Below are positions 11,106 through 21,892 of a stretch of 64,000 nt of DNA, piece by piece. The stretch comes from Sthenelais limicola. Taxonomy: Eukaryota; Annelida; Polychaeta; Phyllodocida; Sigalionidae. Where the stretch lies: assembly GCA_942159475.1 (NCBI GenBank), contig OW804095.1, positions 89,789,740 to 89,853,739 of the forward strand, in the 5' to 3' direction. The first letter of the stretch is position 1. Each line of letters begins with the position of its first letter. The notes below the pieces were generated by a model, which worked only from the letters and a program-made list of their open reading frames with translations, was not told the DNA's origin and searched no databases. Both the position numbers and the translations under genes were made by a program.

Positions 11106-12542
11106 CTAATATCTCCGTGAATCGCGATGACGATAATAATCGTCCCTCGGCTGGCGTTCCCTCGATCTGCTGTACCTCCTGGAGTATTGGTACCCCCGTC
11201 CGCGTTGATTCCCCCTGGAACCCCTCCCGCCCCGGCGAGAGGAGTTCTGTTGATAATCGTCGTTGTTCTGTTTCTTCTGGCCCCCTCCCTGAGGACGGTA
11301 AGGAGGCCGATCCGAGTTTTTTTGTTGCTGTTGAGAGCCCTTCTTTGAAGTATTAGCCTGAGGTTTTGGCTCTGCAACAATGGAAAGCTTCTTGCTTCCC
11401 TCCAAAGACTTAATATTCGCATCCAAATCCTCCCCCAAGAGACAAGCAGGGGAAGAAGGAAAGCGCTTCGGGTTCGAAGCCAACTCCTTGTAAGTTTCCT
11501 TGAGATGCTTTGCCATTTCAGTACGGCGCCCCTTGGTCGAAATGAACATGTTATAGAACCCAGCAATGGCAAGGGCATCACGACAGTGGGTGAATCCCTG
11601 GTTCACCTTTTCCAAAATGTCCTTATCAAGCACACGACTCTTAATGTCAAAGAACACATCAGTAGCATAACACATAGCAGTGGCCTGAGCTAACAACATC
11701 ACCTGAAACTTCTTGTGAGTAGAGTCGAAGCGTTTCGGATCATCTCCTAGAGCTGACCAGACTAGATGAGGGACCTCAGGAGTCTTGAGAACTTCCACAT
11801 TGGAAGGCCTCTTATTCCTAGCCTTTACTTCGTCGAACACTTTTCCGGTAGGAGGTGAAGTGAAAACTTGCTGCAGATACCGTTGTAACTCTGCGCTGAC
11901 AATCGGAGGACCCTCATTTCCTTTCTCATTCATCTGTTTGACAAATGAATCCAGAATCCCCGAACAATCCTCCACCAATTCACCTTCCTCTACTTCAGGG
12001 GCCAAGGTGTTGGTGTTTACATTGTTACCGGAAACAGACCCTCCGCCATCTTGGAAGGTTACACCACCACTTCCGGAAGCCTTAGGTGACCTAGTTCTCG
12101 GGGGCACAATGGCGGACGCCTCACTTGACGAAAAAGAATGAGTACGCTTGCGACGTCTATCTCTCCTAGGTCTCTTAGGACTGGGAGAAGAGGATGATGA
12201 ATCCGATGAGAAATACCTTGAATGTCGAGAACGTTTTTTATAAAAGTCCCTGTAGAAGCCCTCTCTCCTCGAGATACGACCCGAAGGGCGAATGGATGGT
12301 GACCTAGATCTTGACTCACGAGCACCACGAGGTTCACTAGGTTTCTGTGCCGTAGTGTTCGAAAGAGAGCCCTGTTCAAGGGTAACAACTCTTTTGTTCA
12401 CACCATTAACTGCTAAATTGACCATGTCCAGCTTAGAACTAAATCCCTTCATGGATTTTAGAATGTCAGCCAGAGTTGGTTCCTTCTCGACAGCTGGCCC
12501 GTCAGGGAGAACGGCCGCCTCGTGCTTATCAACGTCCGACAT
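11106..12542 (-). CDS. DIRS Gag-like protein
   Basis: 478 residues from the ATG at 12540-12542 (MSDVDKHEAAV). The frame is open further upstream but has no ATG there. The N-terminal third has a short helical region and then a long Arg/Ser-rich stretch like SR proteins (SRSRSPSIRPSGR, DSSSSSPSPKRPRRDRRRKR). A central helical region around residues 200-370 (HLVWSALGDDPKRFD, HCRDALAIAGFYNMF) is probably capsid-like. The C-terminus is an RGG/Arg-rich RNA-binding tail with no zinc knuckle. It should coat the element RNA. It is the first ORF after the 5' terminal repeat and overlaps the start of the RT frame. Confidence 0.85.
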   Translation of the reverse strand: MSDVDKHEAAVLPDGPAVEKEPTLADILKSMKGFSSKLDMVNLAVNGVNKRVVTLEQGSLSNTTAQKPSEPRGARESRSRSPSIRPSGRISRREGFYRDFYKKRSRHSRYFSSDSSSSSPSPKRPRRDRRRKRTHSFSSSEASAIVPPRTRSPKASGSGGVTFQDGGGSVSGNNVNTNTLAPEVEEGELVEDCSGILDSFVKQMNEKGNEGPPIVSAELQRYLQQVFTSPPTGKVFDEVKARNKRPSNVEVLKTPEVPHLVWSALGDDPKRFDSTHKKFQVMLLAQATAMCYATDVFFDIKSRVLDKDILEKVNQGFTHCRDALAIAGFYNMFISTKGRRTEMAKHLKETYKELASNPKRFPSSPACLLGEDLDANIKSLEGSKKLSIVAEPKPQANTSKKGSQQQQKNSDRPPYRPQGGGQKKQNNDDYQQNSSRRGGRGSRGNQRGRGYQYSRRYSRSRERQPRDDYYRHRDSRRY

Positions 12543-12765
12543 CTTGGAAGGCTGGCGCACGTGTTGCACAGAATCAAAAGTCTCAAAATATGGCAGAGAG
12601 GGAACGGCAAAGTTCACCAAACTGGAATGAGATAGCAGCAGAAGGTCGATACAAACAACTTTGTCGCTGGAAATATGCTGAGGAATAGTTCGTAAGATGA
12701 AAAAGCGCTGAAAAATGCGGAGGACTTGCTCCCGAACGTTGACCCTTGATGCGTGATCCCGTAAA

Positions 12766-12827
12766 CTGCCTTAGCCTCGTTCCCCTTCTCATGGGCTGCC
12801 ACCTGACGGTGGCTGCAGACAAGAATT
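12766..12827 (-). repeat. DIRS right (5') inverted terminal repeat
   Basis: Positions 12788-12827 are the exact inverse of 7923-7962 in the ICR, and 12766-12793 the exact inverse of 7681-7708 in the left repeat. The outer edge is AATT at 12824-12827, followed by AATC in the flank. The 5' leader to the gag ATG runs 12543-12765. Confidence 0.85.
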
Positions 12828-13735
12828 AATCTTTTACTTGTGAGAATTGTTGGCACCAGCACAGTATCTCCCAAACATGTATTGGCCTTATCTTCTCAGT
12901 ATCTATTTACAAGACCTTTGAAGATTCTATTATGTTCGAAATAATGGGAATAGCCCATTACCGTAAGCCAATAGCCCTTACCATTATGACACTTGTTCTC
13001 ACCAGGTGGTGCAACTGAGAACTGGGGTGCATTTGCACTTTCTTTTATAATGAAAGTGCCGCTAATACACTTATGTAGCATTTATACATTATATATGCTC
13101 CTAACTAGTTGATTAGAAACGTAATATCTTAAAATAGTTCATTAGTGTAATTTATTTTTTAATTTTAAAACAGGTAATAATCCAAACACCCCATATAACT
13201 GTATACAGAAATGCTATGGGTGCTATGAGCGCACTGTAGCAGTTGTACACACATTAACGTCACCTACAGGTATCTAAACCTGCTGTTATCTTGAATTGGA
13301 AAGAGATGACGAAAATGATGTTAAATAATTTATGTATTACCTTGGACAATTAATTATGAGTAATTCCGAATGATATTATTATACACTAAAAGCAATGTAA
13401 TAAGGTGAAAATTGTGCATGAAATATTCTGCCCAAATGCCATAAGAATTTGCTAATTTTTGCACCCTATTGCGTTATACCCTTAGCGTGACCATCTCGCA
13501 ATCATTGCGCAATAATTATTGCGTGAAAAGCGTCCACTCTCATCACACAACTATGTCGAGATGATTGCGCATTAAAAATTGCGTAGAATCGCGCTCATTT
13601 GCCCGTCGGGACAGTGATAAAGTGCATTTTTATTCAAATATTCATGAAAATACAATTGTGATTATGCCCCTTTATTTGATATTTACCGATCTTATATGTT
13701 GAATTTGAATATATTAGCAGAGAACCCACCTTCTG
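12828..13735. other. Non-coding intergenic DNA
   Basis: AT-rich flank of the DIRS insertion. Around 13490-13610 are several ATTGCG/CGCAAT words in both orientations, forming weak inverted repeats. No gene was seen. Confidence 0.5.
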
Positions 13736-14224
13736 AGTATGTGTTGTGTTCGGGGACAGGGGTGTTGTGTTCGGGGAAACAGAGATTATGACCAAAAACT
13801 TATGAAATTGAAAAGTAATGGAAAAATCGACTAAACCCTTCATTTATGCAGGCAATTTTGTATATATAACCGATTGGTTATATTTCAATTGACTGCCTAT
13901 TTTCCCTTAGACAAAGGGGTTGTTGTGTTTGGGGATGGGGTGGGTTGTTGTGTTCGGGGAGGGAGTGTTATGTTCGGGGAGGGGGTGTTATGTTCAAGGA
14001 GGGAGGTGTTATGTTCGGGTCCATATATGCTATGAAGAAAAAATGATAAAATTGAACAACAACGAAAAAGTACACAATGCTATTCAATTGTGTCTGCAAT
14101 TTTGAGCTTATATCATTGGTCATCTTTCAAGTGAATGGATACTTTCTCTTAAATTAAGAGGGTGTTATGTTCGGGGACAGGCTGGGGTGTTGTGTTTGGG
14201 GACAGGGGTGTTATGTTTGGGTAC
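13736..14224 (+). repeat. G-rich minisatellite in three blocks within a higher-order repeat
   Basis: A unit of about 20 bp, roughly GGGTGTTRTGTTCGGGGA, occurs at 13741-13780, 13916-14021 and 14159-14224. The stretches between blocks also resemble one another (TATGCTATGAWGAAAAAATG near 14027 and 14228). The array therefore looks like a longer repeat of about 200-240 bp containing a minisatellite. The G-runs could form quadruplexes on the plus strand. Confidence 0.75.
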
Positions 14225-14465
14225 AAATATGCTATGATGAAAAAATGATAAATTAAAAAAATAAAGTATGCTATTCAAATGTGTGTGTAATTCTGAACAG
14301 AAATCAAATCAACCGACACGTCGATGCCCATATTTGGGGCCTTGGGCGCGACTGCGGAATAGCCACGCCCACTCCTCGTCACATGGACCAATCGCTTGAA
14401 TGACTTCTCCATTGTGACGTAAGGTCGATGGAACATAAACAAACAATCGCTCCATTCACTCTCGC

Positions 14466-15095
14466 TTGATTCACTGCACTGGTTCTGATTCTGGTATAAT
14501 CGCATTTAATCAATGTGATGCTAGTGTTGATGGCTCGATCTACAATGTGGGCATGGACTCGCATAGCCGTGGACGTACGCGCTGCAGATCTAGAACTAGG
14601 TCGAGGACCTGCCCCTTCAATCAACGCAAGGACCTGGATAAAGGTGATGCTATTGATACCATTGAGAACTTGCTATTGCTTAATCTAAAATTGGTAGACA
14701 AGTTAGTCGTTGATTCTATACCCTTGGATGAGATTAGGGGAGCGGTGGGTCACTGTATAACGATGTGTGAAAAAGCCGGATCCCAGGTTTATTGGCTCAA
14801 AGCAAGCCTGTCGTACGACCAGGCCGTGCGTAGCAGGGCAAACAAAGTGGGCTTGTCGGCATTCAAGGAGGTGCGTCAGGAAGAAGTGCTTCGCTGTTAC
14901 AGTTATGAAAATTCACGCAAGGCAACTAATTCCAAACCTGCTGCTGGTAAATCTAGGAAGGATCGTATCTGCTTTAAATTGAATAATATTGGGGGATGTT
15001 GCAACAAATCATGTGAATATCCTCACAAGTGTTCGACTTGCGGGGCCTCCGAGCATGGAGCCTGTGCTTGTCACGGCACCAAAGGTGGTAAATAG
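14466..15095 (+). CDS. Ngaro-like Gag with Cys/His-rich C-terminus (element C)
   Basis: About 209 residues. The first ATG is at 14553 (MDSHSRGR); the frame is open to 14466 upstream of it. It has an Arg/Ser-rich N-terminal part and a helical middle (NLLLLNLKLVDKLV, GHCITMCEKAG). The C-terminus ends in a Cys/His-rich motif of CCCH type (CFKLNNIGGCCNKSCEYPHK, then CSTCGASEHGACACH) likely to bind zinc and RNA. It aligns along its length with the gag at 26869-27690, and the Cys/His module resembles the one at 35508-35906. The frame is open, but the rest of the element is gone. Confidence 0.75.
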   Translation: MIHCTGSDSGIIAFNQCDASVDGSIYNVGMDSHSRGRTRCRSRTRSRTCPFNQRKDLDKGDAIDTIENLLLLNLKLVDKLVVDSIPLDEIRGAVGHCITMCEKAGSQVYWLKASLSYDQAVRSRANKVGLSAFKEVRQEEVLRCYSYENSRKATNSKPAAGKSRKDRICFKLNNIGGCCNKSCEYPHKCSTCGASEHGACACHGTKGGK

Positions 15096-15122
15096 GATGA
15101 GGACTGTCGGGAGAAGGTTGTT

Positions 15123-15771
15123 TTGGGTGTGGTTGACACTTGTGATTACGGAAATGCTGAATTTTTGAGTTGTCATATTGTTAAACCTGATGTTTACTCT
15201 AATGTTGTGTGTAACCACGCCCCCCCTGGTAACCATGTGAAGAATGTTTGTTGTGATATTGCTGACCCGCCCATTGACCCGGAAGTGGTTACTGGTAATC
15301 TGGGCGACCCGGAATTGAACTCAACTGTCATGGCGGACCATGATGGTGAAGGGCTCGATTCATCAACATTGACAAACAGTTACTTCCCGATTATTCTTCA
15401 ACAAGTCTTGGACTTTCTTCCAACTGTGACCAAGGTAAATATAGTGATCTTAGAGACATTATCTGTGACTTTCTGGAACTGAAACCGACAATGATATGCT
15501 ACTTTTTGACACGCCAAAATCTCCTCGAGGTCCTGTCGTTAATGTTTTTGCCAAATGTGCTTGTGGTGTTTGTCATTGTATTCATCAGCTGGGAGGTATG
15601 CATACCCAGTTGAAACCATGTAGGTTCGCATATTTATTATTCAGCCTAAATGACAATGATATTGATAATTATATTGGTGTATTCTACGGTGTATTGGATG
15701 GGTTTGATGTGGTTGACAGTACAGTCGAACCGTATGACTGCCCTAATTATAATTCTATTCTCTTTCCATAA
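15123..15771 (+). pseudogene. Ngaro-like RT N-terminal region, truncated (element C)
   Basis: Two open stretches (15123-15482 and 15496-15771), in different frames, correspond to the region between gag and RT. The second, with FAKCACGVCHCIHQLGGMHT and YDCPNYNSILFP, matches 28100-28330 and the N-terminus of the RT at 2727. It ends at stop codons at 15769-15777, where homology also ends. The RT catalytic core is absent. Confidence 0.7.
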
Positions 15772-18700
15772 TAAGACCTCAAGGTGTCTAGTTTGATATA
15801 TCAACAGGATTAAGATATGAATCCATTTTGAAATTTGACCTCCAAAAACCCCCAAAGCGGACAGTTCATTAGAATCGACCATACATTAGTATACATATTT
15901 GTAAGTTTTGTATGTAATAAATCACTCTAAATGTTGATTTCCTTATGAAAATACCCCAGAATTCACTACTTTTTCATATTATACCTCCCTTCTGAAAAAA
16001 TGTAACTGTTCTAGGTATTACATTTCACCTGGTTTCAATTCTTATGCATATTTATGACAACTTGGTGATGATTTAGCCTTCTATTAGCCCTCATAACAGT
16101 ATGTCAGTCCTATACTCAAATGTCCAATCTTCATGAGTCACTTGGGCATACCCGGTATGAAACATAGAATGTACTATACTGGCTGAAAATATATCTGCCA
16201 CATATGATTTAAAGTATCTAAAATACACTTTAACATATAAGTGATGCAATTTTGGTACAATTTGGCCAGTAATACCGACATAAGCAGAGCCATGCTTCTA
16301 TGTTTACCAGACCAGAGATTTTATACTATTCCATACCGGGTATGCCCTGTACCCTATTATAATGTAGATCCAGTTTCACTGCAATTGGGGAACTAAAAGC
16401 TGGTATATGTAATCCTAGTATCTATCCTAATATTCACACCAATTGAGAATCTTCCAAATAAATTTATTGTGGGGATATGAATGCAAATGATATGTGGGGT
16501 ATGCCCGTATATTGAGGGATGCCAGGTATGGCAGGAAAGGAATAACTAGGACATACATTCAAAGTGTTTTCATGTGGCCAAGCCTCTGTTTTTTCTTTTG
16601 GAAAATTCCTTGGACATTGTCAAGAAGAACGAGAGTGACTCAGGATTATACATAAACTTGTATGGTGTGGATATACTGTTAAGGTGTTTAGGATTCAGCC
16701 ATCGGTGTGATATTCAGCTATCTAATCATTATTTATATGTTTAAAAAGTTATTTTCAATAATTCTTAGTGAAGCATGTTTCTGACATAAGTTAAAGGAAG
16801 GAGGGATATAGCCTTACAATTAACAAGAATCCAAAAGGGTATACCTGGTACCATCATCTTTCAACATGATACCTATGCACATTTAATAATTATTTCTCAA
16901 AAGGGCTCTAGTTAAGTTAGTTTTTATAGTTCAGGGATGTCATATGCATAACTCAACAAGCTTTTAGGAGTGTGCGGGCAGGGATGTTGAGACAAATGTA
17001 TTTTGAGTTGATATCGCGCATGCCACACAAATTATTTTCTGTTGATAAATGATAGCAAAATAGCATTATTATTGTAGGTAGGCTCCTCTTATTATATGTC
17101 AATGTCCCTTGCAATTCCTTTGTCAATGTACAAGTGAAAATGTGCTCATAAACACACAGTTGACACATCAATGCTCATATTTGGGCGGGATATTTTTTCT
17201 TATGTATCTGTTGTTATTGCTGATGAATAAACCATGCTTTGCTTGGTTTCTGGCCAACCTTGTGTATTCTTTCCTTCTTTGTCTAATACAATATCTACCG
17301 TTGTATGACCAAATATACAATAGATACCTTTTTTAAGCATATTAAAAGAGTGGTTTATACCGGGCATCCCCTCATACCAGGCATACCCCCTTCAATCCTA
17401 GTACCCTTCACCAAGTCCATTTTGAAGCTACAAATTACCATTAAACTTACCCTTCGAACATATCATGCCTTACTGTACATATGTATGTGGCTTTATGCCT
17501 CATTTCCATGCCATTTAATTCCACTTTAATCAAAATCGTGATACCGGGCATCCCTGGGCATCCCCTGAAAGATAAAAATTGTTATCCTATCTGCTACCCA
17601 TATGCCTTTATCCTCTGTTTTTTCTTACTGTAACATGGCCTGTTCCCTCCCCTAACATGTAAGACCATTAGAAATAAGATGTGACAACTTTTATTGTTTT
17701 GGTGTTCTCAACCGCCATATAATTTCATTAAAATATATTATGATCCATCATATCGAGTTTTTATCATTGATTTTAGAGCCTGTATCCATTACTACACATG
17801 TTTCTTATGTACTTACTGTGTTTCATGTCATTGTGCCTATTTACGAAGCCACAATGCGATGTGAGATAACATGTACTCTTCTGGGGATGCCCGGTATATA
17901 CAGGGATGCCCGGTATATTTGAGAAGGTGTTGGTCTCAGGCCAAGTGAGGTGATATTTAGTCAAGGAGTGACTCGAAATTAGAACAATTGTGTACCAAAT
18001 ATATTACTCCATTGATGTAAATCATTTTCTATTATTGATATGAAAACTTTCTAATTCATTTATGATGGCAAAGTCGGTGGGGAATTATAAGGGTATGCCC
18101 GGTATATGTGAAAAGGGATGCCCGGTATCAAAGATGGCTTTCTATTACCAATTTTCCCAGGGATACTAAACTTGATTAATTGGTAATAAGTTGCTATATT
18201 GATGGAAAAATGTTTTCACCCTGTTTATGGCAACAACTGCAGCATTATTGAATTAATATTTGAATCATATGTTACTGACCAAAACACTCCTGTTTTGGGG
18301 AGATGTGATCGATTTGCTTTCATGTCTCACATGATAACCTTGGATGATACATAGTTATGGATTGGCATACTTGTAAAGGAACATTTAATCCTCATAAGGT
18401 ACTACTTATTATTTGGAAATTGAATCATTAAGTCCTGAGTTATTGAGGATATAAGGAACTGCCACTTCATTTGATACCGGGTATACCAATGTATAAGCAT
18501 GTATTGTTTTTATTCGGTCTCCCGTTTTTATCCTGCGGCGAAATCGACCTAAACTGGTGACCATTGACTCGTATAGACCAGGTGAATTGATCAGCTGCGC
18601 AGTGTTGATGGGAAATGTACATGTCAACTAGAATAGTTTATCTTGATAGTATGTTTATGTAGGTGTATGATCACTAAGAGAATCAAGAATAGATCGTATT

Positions 18701-19140
18701 GTTTCTGTATAGAGTTTGAATGTATTTGTGGCGGTCAGAATAGCCATTTAAATCTTTATTTGGAAATGTAGAATGTTTAATGGTATGAGTATTTTGTGAG
18801 TAATTTTGAAATTTGATAAGCAATAATGTATCGATATCACGGGCAACGCACGAAATATAACAGTTTTGTTCGTTATGCGTAATTTTGAGTTGAATATGAA
18901 ATATGTAATATGGCCAATAAAAATATCTAAAAAAAAAATACCCTAAAAGAAGATCACCTTGTTTCAACTATAATAAAAACTGACATATTGAAATCTGGTG
19001 AGTATAATTGGTGTTTTTAGGTCATGGAGACATCTATGATACCAGCCAGAAGGAATATGAGTTTATATTTACTAATTTTTTTTTAATCTTCCTAAATCTC
19101 ACAAAATCGCAATTGTACATTCTAAAATTTTTTTACCCAT
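15772..19140. repeat. Non-coding region with about 14 dispersed copies of a CCGGTAT palindromic motif
   Basis: The core reads (A/G)GG(A/T)AT(A/G)CCCGGTAT or its reverse complement, giving ATACCGGGTAT-like palindromes. Copies are at about 16143, 16331, 16497, 16515, 16837, 17356, 17373, 17541, 17556, 17883, 17902, 18091, 18115 and 18471. Several come as pairs 15-24 bp apart (16497/16515, 17356/17373, 17883/17902, 18091/18115). The sequence between copies is AT-rich and does not look repeated. No ORF of substance occurs. Confidence 0.7.
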
Positions 19141-19154
19141 ACGTGTTTACGTTC

Positions 19155-19405
19155 GAGCATGCAAGGCGTAAGCTGTGTGGAGACTTTCGGCATAGCCACT
19201 CTGTGCATGGTGCACTTGGCTTTGCATTGTGTACTGTAGTCTAGATAGCGCATGGAGGATTTCATTCGAAAGTCCCGAGCTAGCAAGGCAGACCGGAAGA
19301 GATGTGGAGACTTTCGGCATAGCCACTCTGTGCACTGTGCACTTGGCGTTGTATTGTGTACGGTAGTCTATTTAGCACACTCCTTCTTTCATTCAAAAGA
19401 GTAGA
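19155..19405 (+). repeat. Tandem duplication, two copies of about 125 bp
   Basis: TGTGGAGACTTTCGGCATAG occurs at 19175 and 19303, a spacing of about 128 bp. Similar sequence continues on both sides, including CACTCTGTGCA and ATTGTGTAC. Copy one is about 19155-19282, copy two 19283-19405. Confidence 0.8.
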
Positions 19406-19487
19406 ACATGCTTCTGGGCTTTAGTTCCTTTATATTACGCCAGTCGCAACCACCAAAACTTCTATAACGGGCCCGACACGGGTATGA

Positions 19488-19730
19488 CACGCCTCCCTTT
19501 CTATAACGGCCCAGCATGGGGTGAAACTGGCCAGTTACAACTATAAAGCAAACCCCCAGAATCCAAAGATCGGCGACTAAATGTGTATACTGGCACATGG
19601 TCAATGACCTGTCACCCTTGCTGCTGCCATTATCATTACAATTACTGGAATGGTTATTTAGCTTTAGTCGCCGATCTTTGGATTCTTGGGGTTTGGACGT
19701 TATAGTGATTTGGACGTTATAAAGGCGGCG
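19488..19730. repeat. Foldback (nested inverted repeats)
   Basis: Inner arms 19553-19580 and 19664-19691 are near-perfect reverse complements (AATCCAAAGATCGGCGACTA). Outer arms 19490-19510 (CGCCTCCCTTTCTATAACGG) and 19712-19730 also pair with a few differences. A related half-arm, GAATCCAAAGATATGCGACT, recurs at about 19890. It looks like a non-autonomous foldback transposon. Confidence 0.65.
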
Positions 19731-19915
19731 TTTTGACTCGCTCCTTTCCGTGTAAGAAGTAAAATAGTAAACCATGTATTCGAGTGGAGGAGCTAAATTA
19801 TTGCAGTTTGTCATGCTGTAAGTACAGTACATCTAGAACGTTTTTTAAATGGTCTACTATTTGTTAATATGTGTTTAAACAGTAGTATTGAATCCAAAGA
19901 TATGCGACTAAAGGC

Positions 19916-19983
19916 ATTAATGCCCTCGATTTGGTGGCTTCGGCTGTCAGACAGCTGAAGCCACCAAATCTCGGGTCATTAAT
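19916..19983. repeat. Near-perfect palindrome with arms of about 32 bp
   Basis: The left arm 19916-19947 (containing GATTTGGTGGCTTC) and the right arm 19951-19983 are reverse complements with few mismatches around a 3-nt centre. It could extrude as a cruciform or be transcribed as a hairpin. Confidence 0.8.
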
Positions 19984-20142
19984 TCCATAATAACTGTCCT
20001 TCTAATTTGAATATTTTCACAAACTAAAAAGTGGTATTACCCTTATGTCGAGACCTATCAAGTACAAAATAGTTTAAAACATTATGTGCATATCTTTTTT
20101 ATTTATTTTTTATTTAATTCCTCAGAATTCCTCAGATTTGCT

Positions 20143-20310
20143 AGTGGGACAGTGGGGCCCACATCCTCATCTCTCCTTGTTCCCTCTCCCACTATCTTTC
20201 TCTTTCATGTTTCAAGTTTATAGAGACTCTTTCAAGTCTCTATAACTTAGTATCTTCATACCACAAATGGAACCCTGTTTAGATGCTTTTTTTGGTCACT
20301 GTTCAGTGTT
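20143..20310 (+). repeat. Interspersed repeat, copy 2 (copy 1 at 5208-5370)
   Basis: Starts GATTTGCTAGTGGGACAGTG and ends in TTTTTTGGTCACTGTT. It lies in the same orientation as copy 1. A C/T-rich tract (CCCTCTCCCACT words) follows to about 20470. Confidence 0.65.
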
Positions 20311-21096
20311 GTGCTGTTGTTGTGTTGCCTGTCTCGGTCCCTGTCCCAATCCCTCTCCCACTCTCTCTCCGGTTCCCTCTTTCATTGTGAGGTAATTAGT
20401 GGGCGGGTAAATTTCTGTGTAGGTGGGCCTTGCCCTTGTCTCTGACCTGTTCCCTCTCCCACTCGTTCTTCCTCTCTGATTTCACCTGCCAACGTAGCGG
20501 GCATAGAAAAAAAGTTAATTTCACATACTGTACACAGAGTGCTGAAGACTGAGGCAAAGATTCAACTCTGACGATGCTCCGTTCGGTGGAAATATATCAA
20601 CTTCCGTCCCATAGTGAAGCAATGATGTGCCCGTCCATGACATCATGCTTTGGGTGACCCAGAAACCTGGTGTAGGGGCACTGATAGGTTTGTTTTCAGG
20701 CAGCCCTGGGGGCCCTGGATGGGGCCCCCAATGTAAACCCATTTCTAACCCCTTTCCAACCCTAATTTGTTAATGAAACATAGTGGAATGGCTCGGCATC
20801 ATTTTTGGCAATGTGTATGTGAAATATAATGGAGATCTGGCCAGCGGTTCAGAGAAGATAGGGGTTTAAGGCTCGAAAACCTTATTTTATTAATATAGGG
20901 ATAATTATGTACCAATCTTTGGTGCCCTTACCATCAGAGTTCTAATCATAGAATCTATCCAGCTGCCCTGACTACAATATTCATCATTAACATTCCCAAT
21001 TTCGTCTATAATATGAGCAATATGTGTAGTTTATATACAAAAAGGAATAAATCAAGAGAAGCAATTCTAAAAAATTAAGAATTTTCAGCCCTGGAT
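20311..21096. other. Non-coding intergenic DNA
   Basis: C/T-rich sequence to about 20470, then unique-looking sequence. The only ORFs are short and carry no motif. Confidence 0.45.
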
Positions 21097-21370
21097 GGCC
21101 AAATGACGACCAATTGGTGGAATTGCTCATATGAGCAAATCAACCAATTAGTCAACATAGGGCTATAAAATAGATTTTTGAGAAATGAAAGAATGAGAAA
21201 TCTTGGTCTGGAGTTACTTTAATCAATTCAGTTTGCTTCCCCGATTTGAAATACATCAGAAATACCCTACTTTTGCATATCTGACATAAATATTTAAGAT
21301 TTTAGAGGAATAAACACTGTTTTATTGCCTAAAAATTAACGAAAATATTGCTAATTAGCTAGGAGGGATT
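21097..21370 (+). repeat. Dispersed repeat, left flank of the 21.9-23.8 kb pseudogene
   Basis: 21205-21356 matches 23851-24010 in the same orientation (shared words ACATCAGAAATACCC, CTTTTRCATATCTG, TTTTATTGCC). 21097-21128 matches the reverse complement of 5527-5558. Nothing is recognised from 21371 to 21892. Confidence 0.6.
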
Positions 21371-21892
21371 GCACGCATCATGCACTTGGTGACAATTTTT
21401 GCAATTTGGCATGGTGTTAGGTATGGGTATTAGGTTTTCAAAATCCTGTGCTAACAGAATGTGGTGGCATCCTGGTGGCCATTATACACTAAAAACAAAA
21501 TGGCTGCCTCAAGGAAACATCATATCTCAGCTCCTCTTTATACTAGATCTATGTATAATACCACTTTCAGTATGTTTTAAGGTATGAGGAATTCATTTCT
21601 GAGGTCACTTTTCTGTTTCAAGGTAATTATCAGAATCAATGATTCAAAATCCATTATGGCTGCCACTCATGGATGTAAATCTCCTATAACAACTCCCATT
21701 AGCACTAGATTCATTTGTGATACCATTGTGAAGTCATTCTCCTGTTACACAGTCATTTTCAAGGTCATTTCTAACGTCAAAGGTATTGTTCTGTTAAAAG
21801 CCATTGATAGTGGGTCATTTGATACAGCCACCCATTGAGATTTAGATAGTAGAAAGATCAGGTTTCATATCATTAACTACTTTCACACATTA

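Larger units (their letters stand above)
7599..12827 (-). mobile_element. Complete DIRS retrotransposon (tyrosine-recombinase type)
   Basis: All expected parts are present on the minus strand. From the 5' end at 12827 they run: right inverted terminal repeat, gag, RT-RNase H with methyltransferase-like domain, tyrosine recombinase, internal complementary region (ICR) and left inverted terminal repeat. The ICR (7841-7963) is the reverse complement of the left terminus 7599-7684 joined to the reverse complement of the right terminus 12788-12827. They meet at an AATT shared by both ends. This is the DIRS hallmark thought to template end-joining of a circular intermediate. It also defines the element edges to the base, giving 5,229 bp. 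All three frames are open, so this copy may be young or active. No target-site duplication is expected or seen. Confidence 0.9.
14311..15771 (+). mobile_element. Truncated Ngaro-like YR element (element C)
   Basis: The 5' terminal region 14311-14460 shares CGTCGATGCCCATATTTGGG and a GCCACGCCCA block with the start of the element at 26682. The two are therefore the same family and terminal repeat. A gag frame and the N-terminal part of the RT frame follow. The copy stops at about 15771, just before the RT core. RNase H, recombinase and 3' repeats are missing. Confidence 0.75.

Noticed and set aside
11087..12390. Several Arg- or Pro-rich frames overlapping the DIRS gag on both strands
   Set aside because: They are compositional shadows of the Arg/Ser- and Gly-rich gag sequence; gag has the DIRS context and its own ATG.
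6465..13615. CCCGACGGGC near 6465 and 13605 as terminal repeats of one transposon enclosing the DIRS
   Set aside because: The shared word is itself a palindrome, and surrounding similarity is too weak to call ends.
13736..14224. CRISPR-like array
   Set aside because: Repeats are degenerate, spacers are themselves repeated, and the context is eukaryotic.
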